DNA from: Homalodisca vitripennis
Lineage: Eukaryota; Arthropoda; Insecta; Hemiptera; Cicadellidae
DNA length: 64,000 nt
Direction of reading: 5' to 3'
Assembly: GCF_021130785.1 (NCBI RefSeq)
Contig: NC_060207.1
Coordinates: forward strand, 104,717,001 to 104,781,000
The position numbers were made by a program, and so were the translations under genes. Under the pieces are notes generated by a model that saw only the letters and a list, made by a program, of their open reading frames with translations, was not told where the DNA came from and did not search any database. Below, piece after piece: positions 1 to 12,500 of this stretch. How positions within the stretch are numbered: the stretch's first letter is position 1; every line of letters starts with the position of its first letter.

Positions 1-1009
1 TTTAATTAAATTAAAGGCAGTAACGCTGAATTTTGGAAATGTCCAGGCTCATTGTTTACTAAATAATTTTGGTTCTTCTGTATAAAAATCGTTTCGTAAG
101 TATCAATGAATAATGTTATGTGGGTCTGGTGATGTGTTCCTTGGACACGAAAGGCCTCACAAAAATAAAATTTCATAATTAATGGAGTATTTGTTTAAAA
201 ATTAAGTATTATATTCCAATAAGAAGAAGCTGGTAGAGTATATTCTATTCTATTATTTTATTTTATTTAAGCAAGAGATCTCAGGATTTTTCCATTCCCA
301 AAACGGCTCTGCTTCATACAAACATCACGAAAATTTACAATAATTTTGAACACCCAAGTTAACCAATCCACTCAAGTTTGTTCAAGACCACAGCTACATA
401 AATGTTGATTGCTGTAAACATGTTAGGAGAAAAGCAGTAAATAAAGAGATGCACACAACAGTGGGGACGGAAATAGGAACAGTTTAGTATTTAGGGACGG
501 AGGTGAGTGAGAGAGACAAATGATGTTTGGTGATGGCTACGCTGAAGGATGAGACGCTATTGTTTAGCTGGTGGAAGGTTTGGCAGGGGTTGCGGCGATA
601 ACTCAAGGACATCGATTCACGATTTAGACGAAGGTAGTTTACTTGGCTGTCGAACAGTATCAAAGCTGTGCCCCGAGCTTTGAAGCTTCTACCTATCCAA
701 ACTTATTGAGTTCCATGGAGAGTATAGGATTTTAAATACGCTATTGTTTCCAAAACCTTTTGACTTAAGAGTCCAACACGTTCAACGGTGAGTTTACACT
801 TTTATAATGTGCAATGAAAGGTGTATCAATAATAACAGGGATAATAATGACTCTGCACGTCTGTGTTATTATTGTGTTACAATCGGCTTTTGATAATTGT
901 TATAATAGCAATGAATAATCGATGACTAATCTCTTTTAAAGTAGGATGATTTTTGCGTTTGTTGTAGTTTACTAAAATCAAGTTTAACATTCTAATTTCT
1001 ATTTTATAG
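1..1009. other. non-coding stretch, no gene recognised
   Basis: AT-rich sequence in which I see no protein family, RNA gene or repeat structure on either strand. If the candidate exon at 1,024-1,258 belongs to a minus-strand gene, this would be the intron and downstream part of that gene, but I could not find a matching next exon. Confidence 0.4.
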
Positions 1010-1023
1010 TTACCAAGTGTTAC

Positions 1024-1258
1024 CTTGAGCATCGCTGTCCTCCTCCATAGTACATCGAACTATTAGGTTCAGATCACCCATCGGGTTCTCGTAATATTCT
1101 TTGTAGACCTGATAATTAATTGGCGCGATTAAAATAATTGCTCCGGCCATTACCGAGGTCTCCATAAAGATGCTAAGTTTCAAGTACTCATTCAGTTTTT
1201 TTTGCTTTTCACAACTGTCACAAACAACTGCCAAGTGACCGTTAACAAATGTTACATT
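1024..1258 (-). CDS. candidate internal exon of an unidentified membrane protein
   Basis: A minus-strand open stretch of about 78 codons is framed by plausible splice sites. A pyrimidine-rich tract (TCTTCTTGTTATTCCCCCC) precedes the acceptor ...TTGAAG, and the downstream donor reads CAAG|GTAACA. The peptide begins NVTFVNGHLAVVCDSC, contains a paired-cysteine CDSC, a charged helix KQKKLNEYLK and one hydrophobic segment around MAGAIILIAPINYQVY, then an acidic tail ending TMEEDSDAQG. It has no internal stop and its composition is unlike the surrounding AT-rich noise. The open frame has no ATG, which fits an internal exon. The phases would be 0 in and 1 out. The layout could suit a receptor or transporter fragment, for example an insect chemoreceptor, but I do not recognise the family and found no partner exon. 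Confidence 0.35.
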
Positions 1259-1264
1259 CTTCAA

Positions 1265-4200
1265 TTATTTGGGGGGAATAACAAGAAGATTGTTAGCTTC
1301 AATAAAGATACATGCTCCTGACAATGCACATCATGCCGGAATAACATGAATCTTGGGTCCAATTAATAATCGGACCCTCACCAGTGAAGAGACACAGTCA
1401 ATCAAATGACGGTGAATCGAACTATATAGGTCGATGCTATTTTCGTATTGACAACTCATTAGCCAAACGCATATAAGAGCAGCTATTGTCCGTGTTCAGC
1501 CTGTAACTGATATAATTTTACAGGAGTACAGGTAAACAGAAACAAGTCCTGCGCTGAGGAAGTAATATTTTATCTGCGAGCGACTAAGCTAATACCTGGG
1601 TTGATGGACCCATTGTGGAGTATAATGTTTGATTCCGTAATGGTAGATTACCTGAAAGAAAGAAATCCTGAGTTATGTGTCCTGTGCGAAATATTTTGGA
1701 ATAAATCTCAGATACCCTGACTCAATTTTCTGGTGGGTTGGCCATGACATCCGTGTTAAACTCGGATGCGAAATCACTCCAAGACAAGTCTCTCATTCAG
1801 GATTCTGGAAGTAGGATCAGAAACTAAGTTACGAGATCGGCTCTGACCCACTGTTCTTCCCTCATCAGACAGCTTATTTTTAAATGGTGCCTCTAGAAAC
1901 ACCTTGACTTAAAGAGATTGAGTCATAATCAATCACAAGTACTAACTTTTACTCTAAAACAAAGTACACAAGCATAAGTGCTGCTCGGTCTAATCTTAAG
2001 CGTTTGTAGTTTCTGTCGATCCTCTACCTTCCTTTTCTTATTGTTACATTTACCACGCAAATCTCTGTTATTTGAGTAAATAGGATAAGTTAAAACAAGG
2101 GACGGCATATTAAAAAAAATAGATATTGTACAGAAAATACATTTTTGAAAGTTTGAGTATATCATACGATAAATGTCAAACAACCTAAACGTGCTATGGA
2201 TAGCATGTGGCGATATGCGTTTTATGTTAAGCCTGCAGAAGCACTCTTGTTGAAATGAACCACCAGAATACAAATTTGTTTAAGCTGTGTGTCTAAAGCT
2301 GGATTATCCATTTCCTTCTGCGTTAACCAACATTGTGTGAAAAGCCTACGATAATGTAACAACAGTGAAAGCAGGTACCTCCTAACAAATCAAGTGTGTC
2401 TAACTGTGACAAAAAAAATCGTATTGAATAATTTTTTAAGCAATTCAGAGAATTAGAGTATTTTTATTTCTGTTGAATTAACAGATTCACTGACTAAATT
2501 TCACTGTCGGCGACTGTGAAGTTTTTTAGTTGTTACTGTAATAATGTTACTGTAGAGTTTCAATAGTTTTAAAATAAGATGCAAACTACAGTGGTGTGAT
2601 TTAAATAGTAATTTCATCACTCAAAAAAAGTGATAATCGGCGAAATTTGTCCCGGGATTACAGATGGACAATGGGACGTCGGAGCATTAATCTTGCGTAG
2701 GGTTGATAAAAAAAAAACAAAAAACATCTTTATTGACTGTTTTCACGTCTATCTGATAAATACACATGTTGTAGTTCGTTTAAAATTGAATTCACAAAGA
2801 CTTGAAATTAAAAACATAGTGCAAACTTGGATAGCAATAAAATAATAGTTTGCCATTTAATTTTAGGCAAAAATGCTTATAAAATTCTAAAAAAGTAGGT
2901 CTATGGAACTACGATTCAAGGAAATAAATGCCTATGTGTTTGACTAAATAACTCCAACGCTTTCAGTAACACATCAAATGTTTAATGGCCTCTCAGAATT
3001 TTACTGAACAAATCAAACCAATGATTAGCTATCCTTACTCTTAAAAGAATAAATTTACTAATATTTAAATTTATTTACAACTGACAAAGTTCAAGTACAG
3101 CCTGAACGAAATACATTATTTTACTCATTTTTATCTATTATAAAATAGACTGTTATACCCGTATTCTTTTTTTGTTCTATATTAAGAAAAAATGTGAGAT
3201 GTATCAATATATAGTTCAACGAAACAAGAGTTTGTTTTGGATAACAATTTTGAACCTGTATGCACGTACGTATGTACATGTGCTTAACTAAATTTATGGT
3301 CTTTACTGCTGGGTCGGCTTAGCTGAGATTTATTATGTATCCGTAGTATTATAGTAATCCCTTGACTTTTTTTCACGATAACTTGCTTTTGAAATTCACA
3401 AAGCAAAAGGGACATTAAAATACTTTTGTTGTCAGAAATATTTTTCAGGACACAGTGACACTATTCACGTACAATCTGCAATGAATTACCGGTATTCGCT
3501 CTGAAAACGATACCATTGAATTAGTGCCCTAGTGTTACAATCACTTATAACATAGTGTAATATTAAAGTCAGCAGAGCGGAAAGAAATCTCCATGGGTAG
3601 ATAACAATTTTTAACTACCTCAATATTGGTTGGATGGATTGTTTCAGAGTTAGCCAAACATTTAGAGAACTGTTAAGACTTTATTTACCTAAGTATTTTA
3701 CGGTGTGTACCGACGTAATATCAATGGACACGTCTGTGACAAGCGTGTCATATGACTGGAAACAAGTGTTCTGCTACTCGCTTTACTTGATCCAACACTC
3801 CGAGTACAATCCTACATATAAATCTTGAAAATTTATCAATGTGTCATTAGACTAGCTACACAATTATTTTGGGAGACGGAATCAGATCCAGTTTTAATGT
3901 TTAAAAGCAGATAAAAGTGCAGTAAAAACTGTGTAATATTTTAAGGCAGTTTAATGTTTTAAATTACCAACCCGCAAGAAAAAATAATTGTCTGGACAAT
4001 GTCTTTTTGTCGACTGTGACTTGAAGGAGTGAATCTCAAGTGAAGTTTATCGGTTTCCCTACTCTGATCATGATGGTCTATTCATTAAGTTACTTCCTGA
4101 ATTAATTAAAACTAGGCTAACTAAAAATCATGTCTTGATGTTAGGCCTGATGAGAATTTTTCAAAAATAGTTTTAACAAATTTTACCTTTCAATATGTTG

Positions 4201-4560
4201 CAGAAAGCCAAGTTTAGTACGTTATCAATGGTAAATGATTAGGTCGTATAAAAATGCTAAGCAAGCTTTTGATTTTATGTTCAATATTTTTTTAACAATG
4301 TTAAATTATTTTTCGGTTATTAAGAAAACCAATATGTGAAACGAAAAGAGAGCAAAATCAGGCAGCTGGTACTCTAGTGAATTAGACTCTATGAAGAATT
4401 ATTATTTTAAATTCTGTAATTACAACAACAGGTAATAGTAGAAACTTAGAATTGGAATGTATGTAGTCAGATAGCAGTACAGGAAAAGTGTCAATAAGGC
4501 CATAACAAAGCAATACTCTCATATTATATTAAAGTCTGCTAACATGCAAGTAGGATAAAG
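1265..4560. other. 3.3-kb intergenic or intronic stretch, nothing recognised
   Basis: Short open frames occur here but none has recognisable domain content, codon structure or splice signals. No tandem array or clear transposon end was seen. Confidence 0.45.
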
Positions 4561-4872
4561 GTGCGTTGCTTTGGCTCTCTGCTAGTTTCAGTTTTTAGGA
4601 GGTTTTAAGTGCGAGATAGTGTTTTAAGTGATGTTAGTCTTGTTTCTTGAACATGTTACTCGCAGTTCGAGGTAATTTTTAGTCGTTAATATATATGGAC
4701 CTTGTAATTAATAAATGAATTATTCCCACGTTGCAGTAATACAGTAAGAGGTTAGCTAGTAAGGAGTTGAGCAAGTGCGCATCGCTTGTGACGCAGCTTG
4801 ACGTTGAACTGTTGATCAGCTGTTTGTGACGTAGGACTTCTATCGTCTGTGTGCCTACTGTCATAGCCTGTT

Positions 4873-5772
4873 ATGCCTCCACCTACATCGACTGATAACA
4901 AAGCTGTACGTACTAGGGCCCAAAGCGCAAGTGAGATGCAGGCAATTGAAAGTAAATTGGACTTGATTCTTTCTGAGATATCCGAGATAAAATCAGACAA
5001 CGCTGTTTTGAAAACTGACATTAACCTAATTAAGAATGATAATAAGGAATTCAAGGCAGATATATCAAAAACACTTGATTTTTTTTCTGAACAAATTAAG
5101 GATTTAAAGAGTGATCTATCTGAAACAAAATCCACTGTAACTGATCTTGGTAAGAGTAATGATGAGTTGAAAAGTGAAAACTATTTGTTAAAACAGGAAA
5201 TGTCTAAATTAAAGAAAACACTTAACTCAAGTTCCCAATATTCAAGAAGCAATTGCCTTGAAATTCAAGGGGTAAGAGAAACATCCACGGAGAATGTTAT
5301 GGATTTAGTGGTGTCAGTTGCTAATGTACTTGGCTTCAGGTTGGAACCGTCAATAGTAGATGTGGCTCATAGACTGGCTCCTATACCTGAAGGATCTGGA
5401 CCCCGAAATATAATTGTTAAATTTTGTCGCCGGTTCGACATGGAAGAAGTTCGGCGCTTGGCTATTAGAAGGAAGGGCTTCTCAGCTTCCAACTTGGGGT
5501 TCAGTAGTCAGGGAACTGTTTAAGTTAATCTGTCAATGACCCGTGAAACGAGGATCCTGTGGACCAATACCATAAAGCTGAAAGACGAACTTCAATACAG
5601 GTTTGCATGGATAACTTCAGCCGGCAAAATCTATCTACGGAAGTCTGATAAGCAGCGACCTATTCTAATTGAAGATCTATCTGACCTTGAACGGCTGAGA
5701 TCAACTGCGGCTGGTGGACCAGCGGCGGGAGAGAATGGGGACACTGCACCTCTAACTTCCGACACCTCTTAG
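4873..5772 (+). pseudogene. LINE ORF1 protein (coiled-coil RNA-binding type) with one premature stop
   Basis: This is the non-LTR retrotransposon ORF1, the presumed RNA-binding, RNP-forming partner of ORF2. It starts at ATG 4,873 (MPPPTSTDNKAVRTRAQS). Residues about 25-125 form a long Lys/Glu/Asp/Ser-rich coiled coil with repeated motifs such as IKSDN, LKTDI and LKSEN. A globular part follows with LEIQGVRETSTENVMD, VADVAHRL-like spacing (VDVAHRLAP) and RNIIVKF. This order resembles the ORF1 group related to the baculoviral FP domain; that is a family-level impression. A TAA at 5,521 interrupts the frame, but the same frame continues at once (MTRETRILWTNTIKLK) to a stop at 5,770. The product would be about 299 aa if that single codon were sense. 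Confidence 0.75.
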
Positions 5773-6000
5773 AGCAATGCAACCAACTACAGATACACTT
5801 CGAAATCATGCATCCGTTCTTTCAACCTTCTCACACCTTCACACCCTTCACACCTCAAGATATGTATTTTTGATATTTATATGCATGTATTATTACAATT
5901 ACTTATTTATTTTTACTTTTTTTTATCCACTTGGGATTTCAAATTATTACTTGTGTACTTAAATTATTTGCATGGATATAGTGTACATAAGCTTTGTTAA

Positions 6001-8854
6001 ATGGTTTCTAATAACATAAGTATTTATTACCAAAATGTTAGGGGTCTTAGGACCAAGATTCTGCCTTTTAGATTAGGATTAATAAATAATGATTATCAAA
6101 TAGTAGCTATTACAGAAACTTGGCTTAAAGAATCAATAAGTAGTTCTGAACTTTTTGATGATAGTTATGTTGTTTATAGAAGGGAAAGGGGTGGTTTAAA
6201 TTCAATGGGTGGTGGTGTTTTGCTGGCTATTAAAAATAATATTAAATCTTCTAGGCTTCACACCTTGGATACAGAAGGTGAAAGTATTTGGATTCGTATA
6301 ACGTTCTCAAAACAATTTTCAATTATTTTAGGAGTAGTTTATTTTCCTCCAAACTCACAACTTTCTTTGTATAAGTCGTTTTTTTGAAAAATTGGAGATG
6401 TTTAATTTTAGTAATGAAAAAGTTTTGATTTTAGGAGATTTTAATCTTCCAATAACTGGAATTTTGTTTAATTTAAATAATGGAGGTGAAATATGTAAGC
6501 AATTGCAATTTTTTATGGAGTTATTTAATCTTAAACTTAAAAATGATATTTTGAATTGCACTGGTAGGACATTAGATTTAGTTTTAACAGATATTTTTGC
6601 GTTAGAAGTGTTTGAGGATGACCCAATTATTAAATTGGATAACTATCACCCAGCTTTAGAAATTGCTTTTGAAATTGAGCATGTTACAGTAAATAAAGTA
6701 TTCATTAATTGTGATAGTAATAAATATAATTTTAAACAGGGCGATTATTTAAGTTTGTATCATTCAATCAAAAGTTTGGAATGGGAAAATGTTATAAATA
6801 GTAGCAATGTAAGTGAATGTGTTAAATACTTTTATGAAGAGTTATATTCTAAACTTAGATTGCATGTTCCTTTTAAAAAACAACATAGAAAATACCCTAT
6901 TTGGTTTTCGAACGCTACTATTAATGTTATTAGAAAAAAGAAAAGATACGTAGGCAGTATAATAAATTAAAATATTGTTATTTGTTTGAAGAGTATAGAA
7001 CAGTTAGGGCAGAATGTAAAAGGTGTATTAAGAGTGACTATTTAAGGTACACTTCTTATCTTGATGAAGAGGTTGTAAATAATCCGGTACGGTTTTGGTC
7101 TGCAGTGAAGAGGTTGAGGTCGACTGATGGTAGAGTTATGACAATGACACTGGATGGGGAGGAGGTGGAGGGCAACGCTGCTATTGCGGAGGCATTTGCC
7201 CGATATTTCGTCGGTGTATGAGGATTCTTATCTAGATTGTGATCAGCTGACTGCAGCCGCACTTGGCTCGCCGGTTACGGGATACGCCGGCATTGCTTGT
7301 CTTACTTTTACTAACATTACTGAGGGGGAAATTTTACAAGCAATTAAAAATCTTAAATCACGTCGTTCATTTCATTTGGTCCTGATGGCATTCCTTCTTT
7401 TATTTTTAAAGGATGTTGTGAGTTTCTAATTAAGCCCCTCAGGCATTTATTTAATATTTCAGTCAACTCAAATTGTTTTCCTGATTGTTGGAAACTAACT
7501 AAAGTTATGACAATATTTAAAAAAGGATTAAGCAGTGACATTAAAAATCACAGATCTGTTGCTATTTTGTCAGCTCCAGCTAAAATATTAGAGGCAATAC
7601 TATTTAATCGGATTTTTAAGCATGTAAAAAATTTTATTTCACCTTATCAGCATGGTTTTGTTTTTTAGTAGATCCATAAATACAAACCTTTTATGTTTTT
7701 CTGATTTTTGTACTTCTATTTTGGATAAAGGAGGGCAAGTAGATGTTATTTATACGGACTTTGCTAAAGCGTTTGACAAGGTTAACCATTTAGAGCTACT
7801 AAGGAAGCTACACTATTTTGGTTTTTCTGATAATGAAATCAAGCTTTTTTCTTCATATTTATATAATAGAAGGCAGATTGTTAATTATAACGGTTCTTTT
7901 TCTAGTGAATTTATTGTAAAATAGTGTGTACCTCAAGGCTCCAACTTGGGACCTTTGTTGTTCATTTTGTTTATTAATGATATAGTTGATTGTATAAAGA
8001 ACAGTAAGGTCTTGTTGTATGCTGATGATATGAAAATATTTAGAGAAATACAAAATTTTGAAGATGGTGAATTATTGCAGCAGGACCTAAATGGTCTTAT
8101 TGCTTGGAGTCAAACAGGGTTAAAATTCAATGCAAAATAGTGTGTAGTAATGAGGTACACCAGAAAAAGGCAAAACTTTGTTAATTTTGATTACAAAATG
8201 GGAAACACTATTTTAACTGCACATTCAAAAATTAAAGATCTTGGTGTTATTTTTTATGTTCAATTTTCTTTTTCAGATCATATTATCGAAATTTGTAAAG
8301 CTGCCTATAAAACATTTGGTTTTTTGTGTACATCAAGTTGTATGTTTAAACAAATTTCCACATTAAAATTGTTATATTCCACTTTGATAAGATCAAAGCT
8401 TGAGTTTGGTTTTATGGTCTGGCATCCTTATTATGCATATTTAACGGAAATGGTTGAGCAAGTTCAAGTTAGATTTTTACGATTTTTATATTTTAAATCA
8501 TTTGGAGTTTACACTTTTCTCATTTCATACTCTGGATTATTGACCTTGTTTGAACTGGATAGTCTGCGCAGGTGCCGTGTTGTGGGGATGTTGGTGTTTC
8601 TTAAAAAGCTGGAGAGTGGTGTAGTTGACTGTAGTGAGCTGCTAGCTCGTATTAACTTTGCCGTCCTCCGACCCTCAGCCAGACAGAGGCCATTGTTTAG
8701 TCCTTACTATGCTATTTCAGCTCTAGGTACTAATTCTTCCGTTAATGTAATGATGAGGCTACAAACAATTCTCTTCCTCGACATGTGGATCTGCTGTCGT
8801 CGTCCTCAGCCATCTTCAAGCAACAGCTCAGTGAAATTATTAATTAATAAATAG
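6001..8854 (+). pseudogene. LINE ORF2: APE endonuclease plus reverse transcriptase, frame-broken
   Basis: The N-terminal part begins ISIYYQNVRGLRTKI, the usual start of an APE-type endonuclease. It continues with ITETWL (catalytic Glu region), GGGVLLAI, VVYFPP and LILGDFNLP. The RT follows at about 7,330-8,150 with LKSRRS, a GPDGIP-type loop in a shifted frame, YQHGF, DVIYTDFAKAFDKVNH (motif A), VPQGSNLGPLLFILFINDI and LLYADD (motif C). The C-terminal part (8,150-8,854) shows IKDLGV and the helical LKLLYSTLIRSKLEFG segment. Breaks are visible in a 7-T run near 6,380, near 6,950, near 7,210, near 7,370 and near 7,665. In-frame TAG codons occur at about 7,922 and 8,138. Several breaks sit in homopolymers, so some could be sequence errors. 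The copy cannot make a full protein as written. Confidence 0.85.
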
Positions 8855-9338
8855 GCCTAATATATGTAATATATTTATTTGTTGTTGTGTTTTCATTGCT
8901 TGTTGAATAATGTTATTTTAGTGTTTTGTTCTTTATGTTTATTATTGTTATTATTATTATTATTATTCAAGCGCTTTTTGAGTTGTCTCAACTGTCTTAC
9001 ATGATTCTTTATAAGTATGATTGTTGGTATTTAGTAAATACTCTCTAGTTTAGGATATGTCTAGATATGTTTAGGGGGTGGGAAAAATAACTTGCGCTTT
9101 GGGGAATAGGAAATGTATTTCAATATTTAATTTATTTGTATATTGCTATTTATATGTACTAGTCTATTTATTTTGGATATGTATTTATTATTTGCTTGTT
9201 GTCAGTTGTTAAATGTTTATTTACAATGCTTGCTTGTTATCTAGCATATTGTTAATTTAAGATTAGTTCTACAATTTAATTGGATGTTTTTATCTGTTTT
9301 GTAGCAATACAAATTGTATAATGAATGAATGAATGAAT
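8855..9338 (+). other. 3' UTR and ATGA-repeat tail of the LINE
   Basis: AT-rich untranslated segment with a short TTA-repeat run near 8,940-8,967. It ends in ATGA x4 at 9,321-9,338, which I take as the element's 3' terminus because sequence of a different LINE begins immediately after. Confidence 0.6.
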
Positions 9339-9349
9339 ATTATTCGATA

Positions 9350-9642
9350 AAGTAAAAACAACTGAAAAAAGCCTGGGAAATTATTAAGGAACATTCTTCT
9401 TGTGGACTAGCATTATCTTACCAAGGAATAATAACAGATACATTCAATGCTTTTTTGTTGAATCTGTGAGAGATATAATACAAGAAAGTACCAAAAATGT
9501 TAGTCCTCTAATTTAAACAAAGTTATAAAAAATAACAAACATAAACCTGTTGTAAAAAAAAAAAAATGTTTTGCCTGGGAACCAGTATCTGCAGAAGAAA
9601 TTCGTAATGTTATGAAGAAGATGAAAAGTTCTGTCAGCCCTG
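9350..9642 (+). mobile_element. truncated LINE ORF2 remnant (RT N-terminal region)
   Basis: In one plus frame 9,567-9,645 reads FAWEPVSAEEIRNVMKKMKS then SVSPG. This is the pre-palm segment (F.PVS.EEI...MKK.K...SPG.D) of Jockey-type reverse transcriptases. The sequence just upstream is consistent with the linker between endonuclease and RT. The fragment ends abruptly in an (AT)n run at 9,643, so the catalytic core is missing. It is not a continuation of the LINE at 4.9-9.34 kb, which already contains its own full RT. Confidence 0.6.
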
Positions 9643-9661
9643 GTATATATATATATATATA
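9643..9661. repeat. (TA)n microsatellite
   Basis: Short uninterrupted TA run directly at the end of the LINE remnant. Confidence 0.9.
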
Positions 9662-10954
9662 AATTGTCAAATAACTGTTTAAACCCATCGTACGTTGTTT
9701 AAATCTTCCCCGCTGTAGCTGTATAATCCATAATATAATCTACGTGTCAAAGAAGGATTTTCCTCGGTCTCAGTTTGTAACAGTGTCAGATTTCAGACGC
9801 TGCACTAAAAGGAAGATGAACTGGAGCAAACTCAATATTTAAACTGTCTCCATTGTATCCGGTAACGTTTTGGAACGACCTAAGCAACTGGCATTTCCGC
9901 CGTCTTACCTAGTACGGGAGGTATAGTTAATGTGTCCTTAAAGTATGTTGAGTGTTATGTGTGCGAAATAATTTAAATATCTGAGGAAGATACTTGGGCT
10001 AAAACTAGACCCAACAATTAGGTTCGAGAATGTTGAGGAAACCCAATAGAAAAATAAAGATGCGTTGGAATAAACTCATTAAAATATATTATTAAAATTA
10101 ATATATTGTCTGGGGTACTTAGAGCTTTATGTAAATATTTATTTATTTCTAAGTATTCACACCTGAATATCCTATATTTATTTCAGTGTATAAGAAGTAG
10201 AGTTTTAGTTGAAGTGTTTGTACTATTTGAATAAATATAAAACTTTTTGAGGAATTTATACGTTTATCCTTAATAGCCGAGAGAACATCAATATTCATCC
10301 ATCCATTTGAGCTTCACTGTAACCTGGAGGTAAGATTGTAGCTCTGTAAGATAGAAGTCTCGGGGTTTTTAGGAAGATCTACATCAATATGCAAAATGCT
10401 TTGGGCCGATTTTCTTTAAAAACATTTGGTATAATCAATAAAATGTGACATTGGCATTTAAAGAAGCCTCTCTCTTAAAATGGCAGAGGTCGTAAACAGC
10501 AAGTACTCTATAAGAACAATGCTAAAGCTCAAGCAGCTTTACGTCCTTGTTTTTGGTCATAAAATGATGGATGCGTTTTATTTTGAGTAGACGATTAATA
10601 CGCATTCAAAAATTTTGGTATTTTTATACTTTTTGAAATTTATACTTGTTGAAATAAAATAACTTTTTCCAAAACAGCAAAATCCGCAAAACTAAAGAGC
10701 TTTAATATTTAGTAATTAACTTAACAAAACTTATTGTTAGAGGCTTAAAGTGTTTCAGATTAACATTATTGTTATAAGACTAAAATTAATATGGCCGACA
10801 TTGCAGCCGGCTGTTCAATTTCAAGTGATCTGTGTGAACAGATTTGTTTATATCTCATCTCTGAGAACACTTGACTTCACAGCGTGTCATATTATCATGC
10901 AAAAAACTTGAAATCCGTATCTTAATATTTTCTTAAGTTTCATTGTCAAATGCA
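9662..10954. other. non-coding, presumptive upstream region of the serine-protease homologue
   Basis: No gene or repeat recognised. If exon 1 at 10,955 is right, the promoter and 5' UTR lie in the right-hand part. A short upstream ORF begins at 10,950 (ATG CAA TGT ... TAG) and overlaps the start codon in another frame. A TATAAG-like string is present near 10,775, but I would not assign a transcription start from it. Confidence 0.35.
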
Positions 10955-11000
10955 ATGTGGAGGACGTTAGTGATTTCGCTACTCTGCGTATTTCTCTTGG
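10955..11000 (+). CDS. serine-protease homologue exon 1 (signal peptide)
   Basis: ATG at 10,955 opens MWRTLVISLLCVFLL plus one base G, followed by the donor G|GTATGT. The peptide is a textbook signal sequence: one Arg, then a hydrophobic core of about 12 residues. The exon ends in phase 1, which is what exon 2 at 34,868 needs (it starts with two bases, GA). The joint codon is GGA. The link crosses a 23.9-kb intron, so it rests on phase, signal-peptide content and the absence of a better candidate. The nearer ATG before a GTGAGT donor at 34,531 has the wrong phase. Confidence 0.65.
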
Positions 11001-11156
11001 GTATGTTGTACATTTTATACAATCAATTTTATGACACAAAATCTAAACATATTTTATGATACAAAATTAAAACGAATAACTAAAATTCTAATATAATACG
11101 TTAAAACATTACTAATGTGTCGTTATTTATTGGCGCCATCGTAGTATATAATATAT

Positions 11157-11157
11157 G

Positions 11158-11207
<50 letters not shown>
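11157..11207. repeat. (TA)n microsatellite
   Basis: About 50 bp of nearly pure TA repeats in intron 1. Confidence 0.95.
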
Positions 11208-11210
<3 letters not shown>

Positions 11211-11744
11211 TCAATTTTAACTGGGCCAATATTAGTATCTCTAAAACGACCAAAATTGTAAGAAAGTTTAAAAGGTGATCGTTATGTACTTTTCAAAGCC
11301 TTATTAAAATATATATTTAGAATGTTATTCTTTTGAAAACACGAATATAAATTTCTCATGGTACACAGTGTATAAAATGTATATTAAAACTTTTTATTCT
11401 TGGCAGTTTTTAACTTATTCATTCAGAACCTATAACCAAAGTTTTTTAAAGCGCTTATAAATCAAGTGCATCACACTGGCCATCAAAAAATATTTTTTAT
11501 TTTACTTTTAGTTTAATAGTTTATCTTTTTAGATTGTTAATTTAATCCAAATATGGCTTTAGTTTATTGTATAAATTCTAGTTTTTTACAAATTATCTTT
11601 TTATTATATAGTATCAAATTCCTATACACGGTAAATGGTGAAATTAATGAAACACTGAGTTACATCATAAGCATATGTTATATTAGTTGGCTATATAAAA
11701 CAGTGATATAATTTGGTATTACTGGTTTTACTAGTTGGCTGGTT

Positions 11745-12500
11745 CTTCTTTCACCTTCAAAGCCTCTTGCATAGCCTTTTCTACGTTGAGTTGCTTGCTG
11801 GACTGACTAACAGTAGTCCCTCATCATATTGGTGTTCCAGCGGCCTTTGTTTTTTCCATTAATGTTATCATGAAAACACTCATCCTGCCCCTCACTAAAA
11901 TTTCCTAAATTTTCCGGGAAGTGATCAACATGACAATTAAAAAATGGAACTTTTATGCTTATTAAACATTCTATTTTTAAAACTTTTTTAACGTGTTAGC
12001 TACAATAGAAACATATTCCGTGTCCTCTTCATATCCCTGCAACCTTGTACTGACTCGCTTGAGTAATACCTATGCTTCTTTCTCATTTACGGCCATTGTC
12101 GGTTCAAAGTAAACTCCAAACACCATATTTATAATGTCAAGTCAATCAAAAACAACTTCTTTTAATTTGGCTTCCGAAAGGCGTGAAAAGTTTTGGCAGA
12201 GATATTTGAATCATAGTCCATTTTCAGGCAATGCCTTTACAAACTGTTTCATAAGGGTTAACTTCATATGTAAAAGTAGTAGGAGCACTTTCTTTGATAC
12301 TGCAAGGTTTTGTTGCCGACTGTTCTTGTCATCAGGTTTTAAAGACGTCCTCACAGGTTAGTTCTTTCTGCACCAATGTTGGTACTTGCTCTCCTGTCCA
12401 AATCACACAAGAGACGTGTAAACTTGGTAAAGCCACTATGCTGACTAAATACAGTGTTGTAAGTGCATATGCATTGATAATTCTGAGCGAAAGAGTAGTT
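11745..12500 (-). pseudogene. degenerate copy of an arthropod repeat-associated ORF (function unknown)
   Basis: On the minus strand from about 12,290 one frame reads HMKLTLMKQFVKALPENGL, stop, FKYLCQNFSRLSEAKLKE, stop, then a segment ending VANTLKKF. A shifted frame continues with HVDHFPENLGNFSEGQDECF and NMMRDYC. I recognise this order (PPLH.KL.LMK.FVKA, F.YL...F..LSEAKLKEG, H.D.FPENLG..SEE.GERFHQD) as a protein widely repeated in arthropod genomes and probably transposon-borne. The recognition is from memory and needs a search. The region upstream (12,290-12,500) fits the preceding part of that family in mixed frames. At least three in-frame stops and several shifts make it a pseudogene. 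It lies within intron 1 of the protease homologue, antisense to it. Confidence 0.5.

Larger units (their letters stand above)
4873..9338 (+). mobile_element. LINE-1 of this window: two-ORF non-LTR retrotransposon (CR1/Jockey-like), decayed
   Basis: The element has the standard two-ORF layout of an APE-type non-LTR retrotransposon. ORF1 (4,873-5,772) carries a coiled coil. ORF2 (6,001-8,854) carries an endonuclease followed by a reverse transcriptase. A 3' UTR of about 480 bp ends in four ATGA repeats (9,321-9,338) instead of a poly(A) tail, as many CR1/I/Jockey-group elements do. The 5' end was not fixed; a 5' UTR probably starts somewhere in 4,560-4,872. ORF1 has one in-frame stop, and ORF2 has several frameshifts and stops, so this copy is inactive. 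RT motifs (DFAKAFDKVNH, GPLLFILFINDI, LLYADD) support the clade call, but CR1 versus Jockey is not separated. Confidence 0.85.

Noticed and set aside
4540..9360. Target-site duplication around LINE-1
   Set aside because: Only a 7-bp partial match (GATAAAG) near 4,555 and 9,346, and the 5' end is not defined.
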